A stretch of DNA of 64,000 nucleotides from Oscillospiraceae bacterium (GTDB lineage Bacteria > Bacillota > Clostridia > Oscillospirales > Oscillospiraceae), in contig CAJTCG010000009.1 in assembly GCA_910574635.1 (NCBI GenBank), positions 124,001-188,000 of the forward strand, written 5' to 3'. Each line of letters opens with the position of its first letter. Within the stretch, counting starts at the first letter, position 1. The notes under the pieces were generated by a model that saw only the letters and a program-made list of their open reading frames with translations, did not search any database and was not told the DNA's origin. Positions 44,818 through 53,360 of this stretch are shown piece after piece. A program made the translations under genes and the position numbers.

Positions 44818-45551
44818 TTTCAATTTATCTTTGTGATGATGAGGAAAGTGTTCGTCACCAGCTCAAAACCGCCTTGGAGTGGAAAATTTTCGTGGAAAAC
44901 TACGACATGAAGGTGGTTTGCGCCGCCTCCACCGCCCAGGCACTTTTGGATGCGGCGCAGGATAGCCGCCGGGGCGTCTACTTCCTGGATGTGGATTTGA
45001 AGGACGGAGCGTGGGACGGCTTTACGCTGGGGCGGGAGCTGCGGCGGCGGGACCCTCATGGCACGCTGGTCTACATTACCAGCTATGGCGATCTGGCCTG
45101 GAAAACCTTCCAGTACCATTTGGAGGCATTTGACTACATTATGAAGGAGGGAGAGCAGACCGGCCCTGCCGTTGCCCGCTGCCTGGAGGCGGTCCACGCC
45201 CGCTTACTGGACGAGCGCCGCGACCCGGCGGAGATGTTCTCCCTGCGAACAGGCGATGAAACCCGCCACATTCCCCTGGCCGACATCCTGTTTTTTGAGG
45301 CTGCGCCCAAGGCCCACCATGTATATCTTCACACGGCGGACAGCCGTCTGGATTTCGTGGGCAGTCTGAACGAGCTGGAAAAGGAACTGGACGGACGGTT
45401 TGTCCGGGTCCACCGGTCCTTTCTGGCAGCGTGGGACAAAATTGAGACAGTGGATGGAAAGGGAAATCAGGTCCGGGTAGGGGGCAGAATATGTTTGCTG
45501 TCCCGAACCGGAAAGGCGGAATTGAAGAAGAAATTGAGAGGGAGCTTTTGA
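44814..45551 (+). CDS. AgrA/LytTR-type response regulator
   Basis: 245 residues. Receiver domain (1-125) with acidic DDEE near the N-terminus, phospho-aspartate in YFLDVDLKDG (Asp about 60) and TSYGDLAWKTFQ. A LytTR DNA-binding domain fills the C-terminal half (about 140-240, with DILFFEAAPKAHHVYLHT and FVRVHRSFLAAWDKI). Partner of the preceding kinase; start codon overlaps its stop. Target genes could be the two small genes that follow. Confidence 0.92.
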   Translation: MISIYLCDDEESVRHQLKTALEWKIFVENYDMKVVCAASTAQALLDAAQDSRRGVYFLDVDLKDGAWDGFTLGRELRRRDPHGTLVYITSYGDLAWKTFQYHLEAFDYIMKEGEQTGPAVARCLEAVHARLLDERRDPAEMFSLRTGDETRHIPLADILFFEAAPKAHHVYLHTADSRLDFVGSLNELEKELDGRFVRVHRSFLAAWDKIETVDGKGNQVRVGGRICLLSRTGKAELKKKLRGSF

Positions 45552-45571
45552 GGCTCCCTCTTTATTTTTGC
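45537..45571 (+). terminator. Terminator overlapping the end of the response-regulator gene
   Basis: AGAGGGAGC (45537-45545) pairs with GCTCCCTCT (45553-45561), followed by TTATTTTTG. The stop codon lies in the loop. Confidence 0.82.
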
Positions 45572-45677
45572 TGCTCAGGAAGAATTTGTGCCGTTTGGGA
45601 AATTCGGCCCCCGGCGGGGCCGGGCAGTGGTATGCTCCTCTTTGCGGACAGGCGGGACGAGAAAGGAGGGAAACGCA

Positions 45678-45857
45678 ATGGCAAAGGAGCGCTTTGTGGA
45701 GGTCTATAACCAGGGCATTGTGAATGTGATGAAAGTCGTCGTCGATACAGAAACCGGCGTGAATTATGTGCTGGGCTCTCACAATAAGGCAAGCGGCACG
45801 GGGATGACCGTGCTGGTGAACGCGGACGGCAAGCCCATCGTCACCCCCGTAAACTGA
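45678..45857 (+). CDS. DUF6440-type small protein
   Basis: 59 residues starting MAKERFVEVYNQGIVNVMKV. Core VVDTETGVNYVLGSHNKASG and the end VLVNADGKPIV match the small all-beta proteins grouped as DUF6440, function unknown. AAAGGAGGG at 45662-45670 gives a strong ribosome site. Confidence 0.75.
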   Translation: MAKERFVEVYNQGIVNVMKVVVDTETGVNYVLGSHNKASGTGMTVLVNADGKPIVTPVN

Positions 45858-45943
45858 ACGAATCCATCCAATTCGGAAAACACGAATTCATCCCGCCCGC
45901 CCGCGCCAACAATAAAGTTCAACGATGTAGGAGGCACATAACC

Positions 45944-46390
45944 ATGGCAACAGAAGTCCAGAAATTCACCCAGGAGGCGGGATACAAGCCGCTGGAGGAC
46001 CGCTGTATCATCGTCAAATACGCCTCGGAAAACCTGAGCGAACAAATTACGGCATTTTTTAACTCGGAATTTTATGTTCTCCAGATGTGTGAACACGAAA
46101 TCATCCTGCTCCCCTTCAACCGCGCATGGCACTACCTGCGCAAAGACGTATCCTTGGTCCTTCCCTATGGGGACATCCAGTCAGTGGAGCTGGAAGACGT
46201 TAAGTTCAACACCGTTATCACCATCCGCACCAGGTCGGACACCATCCGCCTGACCGCCCAGCAAGCAGCGCTGAGCGGCCTGCGGTGTTCCGGCCGCTAC
46301 GCCGTCTTGTATGCCGGCAGCCTCAGAAACTGGCACAAGGAAAATCTGGATGGAACGCTGAAAGCGCTAACCGAATTAGGAAATAACTGA
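45944..46390 (+). CDS. Hypothetical protein, possibly PH-like
   Basis: 148 residues starting MATEVQKFTQEAGYKPLEDR. Alternating strands such as VLQMCEHEIILLPFN and VITIRTRSDTIRLTAQQAA, ending in a helix, would fit a bacterial PH-like barrel, but this is only a reading of the pattern. No signal or membrane segment. AGGAGG at about 45931 serves the ATG. Codon use is less GC-biased than in neighbours, so the gene may have been acquired. Confidence 0.65.
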   Translation: MATEVQKFTQEAGYKPLEDRCIIVKYASENLSEQITAFFNSEFYVLQMCEHEIILLPFNRAWHYLRKDVSLVLPYGDIQSVELEDVKFNTVITIRTRSDTIRLTAQQAALSGLRCSGRYAVLYAGSLRNWHKENLDGTLKALTELGNN

Positions 46391-46496
46391 TCTCATCTTT
46401 AGAGGAATTCAGTATGGATAAAGGCGAAAGAAAACTAGATAGCGTCTACACAAGAGGCGGGGATTGTAATAGAATGGAACTATCTTTCCTGCTTTT

Positions 46497-46532
46497 GCGG
46501 CCAGCCTGGAGGTTCCTTGCCTGGCCGCTTTT
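46497..46532 (+). terminator. Terminator after the 148-residue hypothetical gene
   Basis: GCGGCCAG (46497-46504) pairs with CTGGCCGC (46521-46528), followed by TTTTC. Confidence 0.7.
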
Positions 46533-46538
46533 CGGCAG

Positions 46539-46584
46539 GCAGGAAGGACCGCCTCGGAACGATGTTCCGAGATGGTCCTTCCTG
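46539..46584. repeat. Long palindrome between convergent genes
   Basis: GCAGGAAGGACC and CTCGGAAC pair with GTTCCGAG and GGTCCTTCCTGC around a GAT loop; only two positions bulge. No T tract on either strand. It may halt transcription of sleC or be a small repeat element. Confidence 0.6.
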
Positions 46585-46624
46585 CTTGAAGAGAGGCGGG
46601 GAGACTGCGGCGGGATGAAGCCCT

Positions 46625-47863
46625 TCACGCCATCTGGGACACCGCCACGAACACATTGGAGATCTCGTACCAGACGGCGAAGTCCACGCTTCCCGTCTGG
46701 GGCAGGTGGAAGATCTTCTGGAACTCCGTCACCGCCGCCTGGGTGGCGGGGCCATAGACGCCGTCCGCCGGGATCTTGGGAATGGCGGGGAAATTGTCCG
46801 CGATGCGGTTGAGCTGGACTTGAATGGTCCGCACCGCTTCCCCCTCGCTGCCCAGGGTCAGCACCTCCCCGCCGTAAGACAGAGGGACGCCCTCCACTTT
46901 CTCCGCGCTTTTGAGGTAGATTTCCGAGCCGTAGTACTTTTTCAGGATGCTCACCGCGTCCCAGCCCTGCTCCCCAAGCGCTTGAGAGCCCCACTGGCTC
47001 AGACCGCTGCACTGTGTCCGCCGCCCGTCGCAGTACTGGGTGAACAGGGGCTGGGCGATGCCCTCCTTGGTGACGTAGGTGGTGAAGAGATCGTCCACCA
47101 CCACGCCGATCTCCTCGAAGATGGTCCGCCCGTGGGAGTAGGACTGGTCGAAAGCCGTGGAGCTGGTGACGGTGAAGTCATAGCCTTTTCCCCGGTACCA
47201 CTCTGTGTAGACCCGGTTTAGAGTAAAGGAAGTAATGGCCAGCACGTTGGCCTTAATGGCCTCCGTCCGCCAGGTGGAGTAGATTTCACTGCACGCCACG
47301 TTTTTCACGTAGTCCTTGAACCGGACCCAGTAATTCCGGGCGGACGCGTCCTCGGGCCGCCCGTCGTGGACCACCACAAACTCCGGGATCACCGGCTCCG
47401 GCAGGACGACCAGTCCCTCCGGCTCCGGCAGGGGCTTGACCTCCGCCTCCTCCGGGCGGCTGGAGGGCTCCCCCCACAGGGCGTGAGGGGCTAAGAGCAC
47501 ATTGTGTACATTGAAGCCCCCGGACCGGGCCGGGGCCAGGGGGGCCCGCTGGATGGCCCGCCCGGCGGGCAGCAGTTCCACCCCGCCCAGGTGGAGGGTC
47601 TCCCGCTCCGGGGCGAAGACGGTGACGTTGTAGACGGCGTAGGGCCGCTGCTCCGCTGCCCCCTCCTCCACAGACCACTCCATGGGGGGCGCGGGCAGCT
47701 CGATAAAGGGCGTCTGGCCCGAGGCGTCGGTGGCCGCTTCCTCCAGCACCCGGCCGTCCGTGGGGTCCGTAATGCGGACCCGGGCCTCTGGGATAGGGTC
47801 CGGGGTCTCCCCGGCCGTGACAAAGATCTGCAAGCTGCCCTTGTCTGTATAAGTTGGATTCAT
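46625..47863 (-). CDS. sleC: Spore cortex-lytic enzyme SleC-like
   Basis: 412 residues starting MNPTYTDKGSLQIFVTAGET. An N-terminal regulatory beta-domain (about 1-100), a SpoIID/LytB-like region (about 170-310, AIKANVLAITSFTLNRVYTE, then CSGLSQWGSQALGEQG) and a C-terminal peptidoglycan-binding domain (about 335-395, DGVYGPATQAAVTEFQ). That order and length match clostridial SleC, a pro-enzyme activated by Csp proteases during germination to degrade the cortex. The two S8 proteases next door, transcribed divergently, support this strongly. GGAGGAG lies just upstream of the start. Confidence 0.85.
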   Translation of the reverse strand: MNPTYTDKGSLQIFVTAGETPDPIPEARVRITDPTDGRVLEEAATDASGQTPFIELPAPPMEWSVEEGAAEQRPYAVYNVTVFAPERETLHLGGVELLPAGRAIQRAPLAPARSGGFNVHNVLLAPHALWGEPSSRPEEAEVKPLPEPEGLVVLPEPVIPEFVVVHDGRPEDASARNYWVRFKDYVKNVACSEIYSTWRTEAIKANVLAITSFTLNRVYTEWYRGKGYDFTVTSSTAFDQSYSHGRTIFEEIGVVVDDLFTTYVTKEGIAQPLFTQYCDGRRTQCSGLSQWGSQALGEQGWDAVSILKKYYGSEIYLKSAEKVEGVPLSYGGEVLTLGSEGEAVRTIQVQLNRIADNFPAIPKIPADGVYGPATQAAVTEFQKIFHLPQTGSVDFAVWYEISNVFVAVSQMA

Positions 47864-47947
47864 AAGGCTGCTCCTCCTTTCCGTATACTATCCTATGCGG
47901 GCGGGGCATTCCGGACACCGCCCAAAGCATCGGGACAGGAGGGCTGT

Positions 47948-49504
47948 ATGGAATACATTATCAAATACACGGGGGATATCCTCTCCCTGGGCTATCCCAC
48001 GGAGCTGCTGGACGCCCAGTTTGCCATCATGGAGCTGGAGGAGGAGTCCCCGGAGCGGCTGCTGGCCCACTGGCAGGTCACCTGCTATGAGCCCGCCCGG
48101 CGGCTCAGCAGCCTGGCGGACCGGAGCCTGGAGGCATCCTGCATCCCTCCGGTCCAGCGGGAGACCGGCCTGGGGCTGACGGGGCAGGGGGTGCTCATCG
48201 GCTTTGTGGACTCCGGACTGGATCTGCGGCACCCGGAATTTCTGGCGGACGACGGCTCCAGCCGCATTGTGGGCCTCTGGGACATGACGGCCCAGGGCAC
48301 GCCACCCAGGGGCTTCCTCCACGGAGCGGCCTATACCAAGGCGGAAATCGCCACCGGCTTGGTGGACTCCCCCGACGAGACCGGCCACGGCACCGCCGTC
48401 GCCGCCATTGCCGCCGGGCGGAGCGGAGCGGCCCCGGGGGCCTCCATCGCCGCCGTGAAGCTTTCAAGCTCCCGGACCACGGACATCATGCGGGCGGTGA
48501 AGTACCTGCTGGACCAGGCGGAGGAGCGGCGGATGCCCTGCGTGGTGAACCTGAGCTACGGCACCAACTGCGGTTCCCACCAGGGGCAGTCCCTCTTTGA
48601 GGCTTACATCGACCAATCTTCCCAGCGGGGGCGGAGCGTGGTGGTCTGCGCCGCCGGGAACGAGGGCAGCGGGGCCCACCACTTCCGGGGGCGGCTGGTG
48701 GAAAACGAGACCCTGGACGCGGAATTCACCGTCTCCACCCAGCGGCCCCAGATTTACCTCTCCCTTTGGAAGAACTTCGCCGACGAGGCGGTGTTCGAGC
48801 TGGTCCTCCCCAACGGCCAGACCACCGGCCCCCTGACGGAGGGGACCCGCTTCCTCCGCTTCGGCCCCATCCGGGCGGCGATTTTCTACGGCGTGCCTAC
48901 CCACTACACCGCCACGCAGGAGGCCCTGTTCCTTCTGGACGCGCCGCCGGGAGGGCTGGACGGCCTCTGGAAGCTCCGGTGCCACGGCAAGAAGGTGGCC
49001 GACGGCCGCTTCGACGTGTGGCTGCCCACCATTGAGGAGGTCAGCGACCGCACCGCCTTCCTCCAGCCGGAGCCGGATCTGACCATCACCCTTCCCGCCA
49101 CGGCGCTGTACCCCATCTCCGTGGGGGGCTTCCGGCCGGAGACGGAGACGGTGAGCCCCTTCTCCGGCCGGGGGGACCAGGACTGCGCGGGCCGGGTGCT
49201 CCTGGATCTGACGGCCCCGGCGGAGGCAGTCCGCTCCGCCAAGCCGGGAGGCGGCTACGACGTCTTCACCGGCACCAGCATGGCGGCCCCCTTTGTCTCC
49301 GGGTCGGCGGCGCTGATGATGGAGTGGGGCATCGTCCAGGGAAACGACCCGTTTCTCTACGGCCAGCGGGTGAAGGCGTTTTTATGCAAGGGGGCCCTCC
49401 GCAGCCCCTTCCTGTCGTACCCAAATCCTCTTTGGGGCTATGGGCGGCTGAACCTCTGCGGAACCATGAACGAACTGGTCAGTCATTTGGAAAGGGGGCT
49501 TTAA
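47948..49504 (+). CDS. Csp-type germination protease (S8 subtilase), first copy
   Basis: 518 residues. After an N-terminal prodomain of about 75 residues, the subtilase triad is complete: Asp88 (FVDSGLD), His147 (GHGTAVA) and Ser444 (TGTSMAAP). VNLSYGTNCG and CAAGNEGS flank the oxyanion region, and the insert between them is typical of Csp proteins. No signal peptide, consistent with packaging in the forespore. In clostridia CspB cleaves pro-SleC. A sigma-G-like promoter (TCATA, then ATACTA near 47884-47890) may lie upstream; this is weak. Confidence 0.88.
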   Translation: MEYIIKYTGDILSLGYPTELLDAQFAIMELEEESPERLLAHWQVTCYEPARRLSSLADRSLEASCIPPVQRETGLGLTGQGVLIGFVDSGLDLRHPEFLADDGSSRIVGLWDMTAQGTPPRGFLHGAAYTKAEIATGLVDSPDETGHGTAVAAIAAGRSGAAPGASIAAVKLSSSRTTDIMRAVKYLLDQAEERRMPCVVNLSYGTNCGSHQGQSLFEAYIDQSSQRGRSVVVCAAGNEGSGAHHFRGRLVENETLDAEFTVSTQRPQIYLSLWKNFADEAVFELVLPNGQTTGPLTEGTRFLRFGPIRAAIFYGVPTHYTATQEALFLLDAPPGGLDGLWKLRCHGKKVADGRFDVWLPTIEEVSDRTAFLQPEPDLTITLPATALYPISVGGFRPETETVSPFSGRGDQDCAGRVLLDLTAPAEAVRSAKPGGGYDVFTGTSMAAPFVSGSAALMMEWGIVQGNDPFLYGQRVKAFLCKGALRSPFLSYPNPLWGYGRLNLCGTMNELVSHLERGL

Positions 49505-49506
49505 CC

Positions 49507-51219
49507 ATGGCCTTATCTCCCGAGGCGATGGCTTTCATTCAAGCGCCGGACACCGTGGACTTCGTCACCCGTGCTACGGACGCTTTTTTTGCCTACGTTC
49601 AGCGATCAAACGAGGTGGTCATCGGGCAGTTTCTCTCCGGGCGCTATGTCCTGGGCTACATCAAGCAGGAGAATTTCCACCACCTGGAAGAGGCCCTGGG
49701 CACCGCCTTCGTCAGCTCCGTCTCCGTGGTGCTGGGGCTTTTGGACCGTCCCGCCCTGGAGGCGGCGGGGATCTCCCAGGTCCAGAGCCAGCCCTACCTA
49801 AACCTGAAGGGGCGGGGAGTGCTCATCGGCTTCCTGGATACCGGCATCGACTACACCCAAAGCGTCTTCCGCTATGAGGACGGCAGCAGCCGGATTCAAT
49901 CTATCTACGACCAGACCGTGGACGGCCCTCCGCCGGAGGGCTTCCTCCTGGGCCGGGAGTACTCCAACGCGGAAATTAACGCCGCCCTGGCCTCTCAGGA
50001 CCCCTACGCCATCGTGCCCCAGCGGGACGAGGACGGCCACGGCACCTTCCTGGCCTCCGTGGCGGCGGGGCGGCAGACGGAGGACTTCTCCGGCGCGGCC
50101 CCGGACGCGGAGATCATCGCCGTGAAGCTGAAAAAGGCCCGGCCCTTTTACCGGGAGCGCTACTGTGTCCCGGCGGACCAGGAGCACGCCTATGAGTCCA
50201 GCGCCGTCATGGTGGGTGTGGAGTACATCCTCCACAAGGCCCGGCAGCTGGGCCGCCCGGTGGTCATCTGCATCGGCCTGGGCACCAACGCCGGGGGCCA
50301 CGACGGGGTCAGCGTTTTTGAGGAGTACCTGGGGGGCGCGTCCCTTCAGGCGGGGGTGTGCCTCTGCGCCGCGGCGGGAAACGAGGCGGAGGCCCGGCAC
50401 CACACCGGCGGCGTTCTCCTGCCCGGAGAGGAGCCGGGCACCGTGGATTTGAAGGTGGGGGAAAACGCCGGGGATGTGTACATGGCGGTGTGGAACACCG
50501 TGGCGGACCGGCTGTCCGTCTCCGTCCGGTCCCCCTCCGGGGAGCTGGTGGGCCGGGTGCCCGCCAAGCCGGGCATCGGCCCAGCTGCCGACGTGAAGCT
50601 GGTGCTGGAGGCGGCCCGGGTCCAGATCGAGTACCACTTTCCCGTGGAGGGCAGCGGGGGACAGCTGACGGTGATCCGCATTCTGGGGGCCACTCCGGGG
50701 GTGTGGACCATCCAGCTCCACGGGGATATTCTGCTCAACGGCAGATATCAGGTGTGGCTGCCCATGACGGGCTTCGTCTCCCCGACGGTAGAGTTCCTGG
50801 CGGCCACGCCGGACTACACCGTCACCAGCCCCGCCTCCGCCGTGGGGGTGATCTGCTGCGGGGCCTATGACAGCAACAACAAAAGCCTCTACGCCAAGAG
50901 CTCCCGGGGCCCCGCCTGGGACGGACGGATTCTTCCGGACCTGACGGCCCCCGGCGTGGGAGTCGGAGGCATCTACCCCTATGGGCCGGGCCTTATGAGC
51001 GGCACCAGCGCGGCGGCGGCGGTGCTGGCGGGGACCTGCGCCCTGCTGCTCCAGTGGGGCGTCCGGGAGGGAAACGAACCGGCCATGGGGACCTATCAGA
51101 TTCGGGCGTATCTCATCCGGGGCTGTCTCCGGCGGCCGGATATGGAGTATCCCAACAACCAGTGGGGCTATGGGTCCATTCAATTGATGCAGACCTTCCA
51201 TTTGATGCGGGAGCTGTGA
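49507..51219 (+). CDS. Csp-type germination protease (S8 subtilase), second copy
   Basis: 570 residues. It starts 2 bases after the first protease gene. Prodomain about 1-95; triad Asp111 (FLDTGID), His178 (DGHGTFLA) and Ser501 (SGTSAAAA). All three residues are present, unlike the CspA and CspC pseudoproteases of C. difficile. CAAAGNEAEA and AKSSRGPAWDGRILPDLTAPG are conserved subtilase segments. Probably co-expressed with the first copy. Assignment to CspA, B or C is not possible by eye. Confidence 0.88.
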   Translation: MALSPEAMAFIQAPDTVDFVTRATDAFFAYVQRSNEVVIGQFLSGRYVLGYIKQENFHHLEEALGTAFVSSVSVVLGLLDRPALEAAGISQVQSQPYLNLKGRGVLIGFLDTGIDYTQSVFRYEDGSSRIQSIYDQTVDGPPPEGFLLGREYSNAEINAALASQDPYAIVPQRDEDGHGTFLASVAAGRQTEDFSGAAPDAEIIAVKLKKARPFYRERYCVPADQEHAYESSAVMVGVEYILHKARQLGRPVVICIGLGTNAGGHDGVSVFEEYLGGASLQAGVCLCAAAGNEAEARHHTGGVLLPGEEPGTVDLKVGENAGDVYMAVWNTVADRLSVSVRSPSGELVGRVPAKPGIGPAADVKLVLEAARVQIEYHFPVEGSGGQLTVIRILGATPGVWTIQLHGDILLNGRYQVWLPMTGFVSPTVEFLAATPDYTVTSPASAVGVICCGAYDSNNKSLYAKSSRGPAWDGRILPDLTAPGVGVGGIYPYGPGLMSGTSAAAAVLAGTCALLLQWGVREGNEPAMGTYQIRAYLIRGCLRRPDMEYPNNQWGYGSIQLMQTFHLMREL

Positions 51220-51228
51220 GAGGAGGCG

Positions 51229-51268
51229 CCGGCGGGAAATCTCAGCGTGATTCCCGCCGGGTGCTTTT
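51229..51268 (+). terminator. Terminator of the Csp operon
   Basis: CCGGCGGGAA (51229-51238) pairs with TTCCCGCCGG (51251-51260), then GTGCTTTTCC. Confidence 0.8.
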
Positions 51269-51288
51269 CCAAATCGCAGACGCCTCTA

Positions 51289-51361
51289 TTAAGCCTTGTT
51301 TGGAAAATGGCAAAACGCCGTCTTGGGCACCTTTTTCCGCCAATTTTCAAACAAGGCCTAA
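51289..51361. repeat. 73-bp palindromic element (MITE-like)
   Basis: The first 23 bases (51289-51311, starting TTAAGCCTTGTTTGGAAAAT) are an inverted copy of the last 23 (51339-51361), 20 of 23 matching. The middle carries AAAACGCCG and CTTTTTCCGCC. Placed between a terminator and a promoter. No coding content. It resembles the terminal repeats of a small non-autonomous element. Confidence 0.55.
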
Positions 51362-51399
51362 GTGGAGGCCAAATTTTTTCTCTTTTTTCATATTCCCTC

Positions 51400-51449
51400 T
51401 TGACAAACGGCCCTCGTGCGTCTATAGTGTACTTAACGAACCAGTACAC
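51400..51449 (+). promoter_or_regulatory. Promoter with YtrA-type operator
   Basis: TTGACA (51400-51405), 17 bp, TATAGT (51423-51428). The operator is AGTGTAC (51426-51432), 11 bases, GTACACA (51444-51450), overlapping the -10 and start site. It matches the AGTGTA...GTACAC palindromes bound by YtrA-type GntR repressors, so the operon is probably autorepressed and opened by a ligand such as a cell-wall-active peptide or antibiotic. Confidence 0.8.
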
Positions 51450-51482
51450 AAGGTACGGACAATACAAGGGGGGGGCGATCCT

Positions 51483-51860
51483 ATCGACATTCTCATCAGC
51501 AACAGCAGCGGTAAACCGATTTATGAGCAGATTTGCCAGCAGATCAAAACGCAGATTATGGACGGAACCTTAACCGCCGGGGAGGCCCTGCCCTCTATGC
51601 GGGCCCTGGCGAAGGAGCTCCACCTCAGCGTTATCACGGTCCAGCGGGCCTATGAGGACCTGACCCGGGACGGCTTCATCGAGACGGTCTCCGGCAAGGG
51701 CAGCTTTGTGGCGGCGCAAAATCAGGAGTTTATCCGGGAGGAGCGGCTCCGGGAGGCGGAGGGCCTGCTGCAAAGGGCGGCGGAGCTGGGCCGGTCCAAC
51801 GGCATCCCGCTGGAGAAACTGACGGGCATCCTGACATTGTTTTATGAAGAAGGAGATTGA
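51483..51860 (+). CDS. YtrA-type GntR-family repressor, apparently with an ATC start
   Basis: About 125 residues. Winged helix with SGKPIYEQICQQIKTQIMDG, LPSMRALAKELHLSVITVQR and GFIETVSGKGSFVA, followed by the short helical tail of the YtrA group. Homologous starts fall at the codon for I in IDILISNSSG. Here that codon is ATC (51483-51485) after a GGGGGGGG tract at 51468-51475. No in-frame ATG, GTG or TTG exists between the promoter and this point. It may be a rare start codon or a base change from ATG. The ATPase gene begins 3 bases after its stop. Confidence 0.8.
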   Translation: MDILISNSSGKPIYEQICQQIKTQIMDGTLTAGEALPSMRALAKELHLSVITVQRAYEDLTRDGFIETVSGKGSFVAAQNQEFIREERLREAEGLLQRAAELGRSNGIPLEKLTGILTLFYEEGD

Positions 51861-51862
51861 GC

Positions 51863-52711
51863 ATGGAAAACAGCATTTTGGTCCGGGACCTCACCAAGCG
51901 CTTCCCGGGCTTCACCCTGGACCGCGTGTCTTTTCAGGTGCCCAAGGGCCGCATAGTGGGCTTTATCGGGGAAAACGGCGCGGGGAAGAGCACCACCATC
52001 CGCCTGATTTTAAACGATCTGAAAAAAGACGGCGGGACCGTGGAGCTTCTGGGCCGGGATCATACTGACCCCGCCGTAAAAAATGACCTGGGCGTGGTGT
52101 TCGACGCCTGTAATTTCCCGGAGGCCTTCACGCCTCTGGACGTGGAAAAAGTCCTCTCCGGGGTGTATTCCGTCTGGGACGGCCAGGCGTACCGAGGCTA
52201 TTTGAAGCGCTTCGCCCTGCCGGAGCGGAAGCGGGTCAAAACCTTCTCCAAGGGCATGAAGATGAAGCTGTCCATTGCCGCCGCCTTGGCCCACCGGCCC
52301 CGGCTGCTGATTCTGGACGAGGCCACGGCGGGCCTGGACCCGGTGATCCGGGACGAGATTCTGGACATCCTGCTGGACTTTATTCAGGACGAGGAGCATT
52401 CCGTGTTCTTCTCCTCCCATATCACCTCGGATATCCAGAAGATCGCCGACTATGCGGTGCTGATCCACCAGGGGAAGATCGTCTTCGAGGAGGAAAAGGA
52501 CGTGCTTCTGGACCAATACGGCATCCTCCGCTGCGGCAAGGGCACGGAGGTGGAGCCGGGGGATTACATCGTCCGCCGGGAGACGGGGGTCAGCGCGGAG
52601 TACCTGGTCCGGGACCGCTCCGCCGCCGGAAAGAAGTATCCCAAGGCCGTGGCGGACGCCGCGTCCCTGGAGGACATCATGCTGTTTTATATCAAGGGGG
52701 AAGCGTCATGA
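51863..52711 (+). CDS. ABC transporter ATPase (YtrB/BcrA-like)
   Basis: 282 residues. Walker A GENGAGKSTT (about 37-46), signature FSKGMKMKLSIAAAL (about 132-146; SKGMK instead of LSGGQ, as is usual in YtrB-type proteins), Walker B LLILDEATAGLD and switch histidine SSHITSD. The C-terminal 60 residues form a family-specific tail. AAGGAGA precedes the ATG at 51863. Works with the following permease in export, likely drug or peptide defence. Confidence 0.9.
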   Translation: MENSILVRDLTKRFPGFTLDRVSFQVPKGRIVGFIGENGAGKSTTIRLILNDLKKDGGTVELLGRDHTDPAVKNDLGVVFDACNFPEAFTPLDVEKVLSGVYSVWDGQAYRGYLKRFALPERKRVKTFSKGMKMKLSIAAALAHRPRLLILDEATAGLDPVIRDEILDILLDFIQDEEHSVFFSSHITSDIQKIADYAVLIHQGKIVFEEEKDVLLDQYGILRCGKGTEVEPGDYIVRRETGVSAEYLVRDRSAAGKKYPKAVADAASLEDIMLFYIKGEAS

Positions 52712-53352
52712 GGGGAATCATTTACAAGGATTTGTGCCTGTTTTTCAAGGGCGTCGACAAAATCGTCCTGCTGGTGCTGGGGGGACTTTTGATTCTGTTC
52801 GCGGCCGAAAGCGGCGTTTACGCCGGGATGCTGTTCTCATTTGCCCTGGATATGATGGTGGGCCTTCTGCATCTCACGGCCCTGGAGAAGGAGGAGAAGA
52901 CGGCCTGGGGGAAATACCAGCGGACCCTGCCGGTAGGCGCGGGGAAGGTGGTCGCGGGGAAATACGCCGTGGTCCTGCTGACGGTGCTGGTGAGCATAAC
53001 GGGGGCCGTGGTATCCAATTTGGCGGCTTTCGCCTTTTACCGGACCTTCCTGCCGGAGGCATTGAGATGGTCGGTTCTGGTGGCGGCGGTGACTCCGCCG
53101 GTCTGGGCGGCGTTCAATCTGCCCTTTTACTATTGGCTTGGCAGCCAGGTTGCGCAGTTTACCTGCTTTCCCCTGGCCTTCTTCTTCTTTTACGCCATCA
53201 AAAATTTTGAGGCCGGCATGTGGGCCCTGTCCGACTTGACCTTCCTGGCGGAGAATGTTCGTTCCCTTTTGCCGTTGGCTCTGCTGGCCCTGGCGGGGGT
53301 GTTTCTGGCGTCCCTGGTAATCAGCGCGGCGGGCTGCCGCTGCAAACGGTAA
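52708..53352 (+). CDS. ABC-2 type permease of the YtrA operon
   Basis: 214 residues starting MRGIIYKDLCLFFKGVDKIV. Six hydrophobic segments with short loops, typical of ABC-2 permeases in YtrA operons (ABC2_membrane_5-like). KEEKTAWGKYQRTLPVGAGKVVAGKY between helices is a family trait. The ATG overlaps the ATPase stop (ATGA). Confidence 0.85.
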   Translation: MRGIIYKDLCLFFKGVDKIVLLVLGGLLILFAAESGVYAGMLFSFALDMMVGLLHLTALEKEEKTAWGKYQRTLPVGAGKVVAGKYAVVLLTVLVSITGAVVSNLAAFAFYRTFLPEALRWSVLVAAVTPPVWAAFNLPFYYWLGSQVAQFTCFPLAFFFFYAIKNFEAGMWALSDLTFLAENVRSLLPLALLALAGVFLASLVISAAGCRCKR

Positions 53353-53360
53353 ATTCCTGG

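Noticed and set aside
46414-46812. Plus-strand frame over the 3' end of sleC
   Set aside because: R/P/G-rich composition, no ribosome site, overlaps two hairpins and the SleC peptidoglycan-binding domain.
49324-49506. Upstream extension of the second Csp protease
   Set aside because: It overlaps the first protease gene in another frame. The ATG at 49507 gives a normal prodomain and follows a GGGGG-rich ribosome site.
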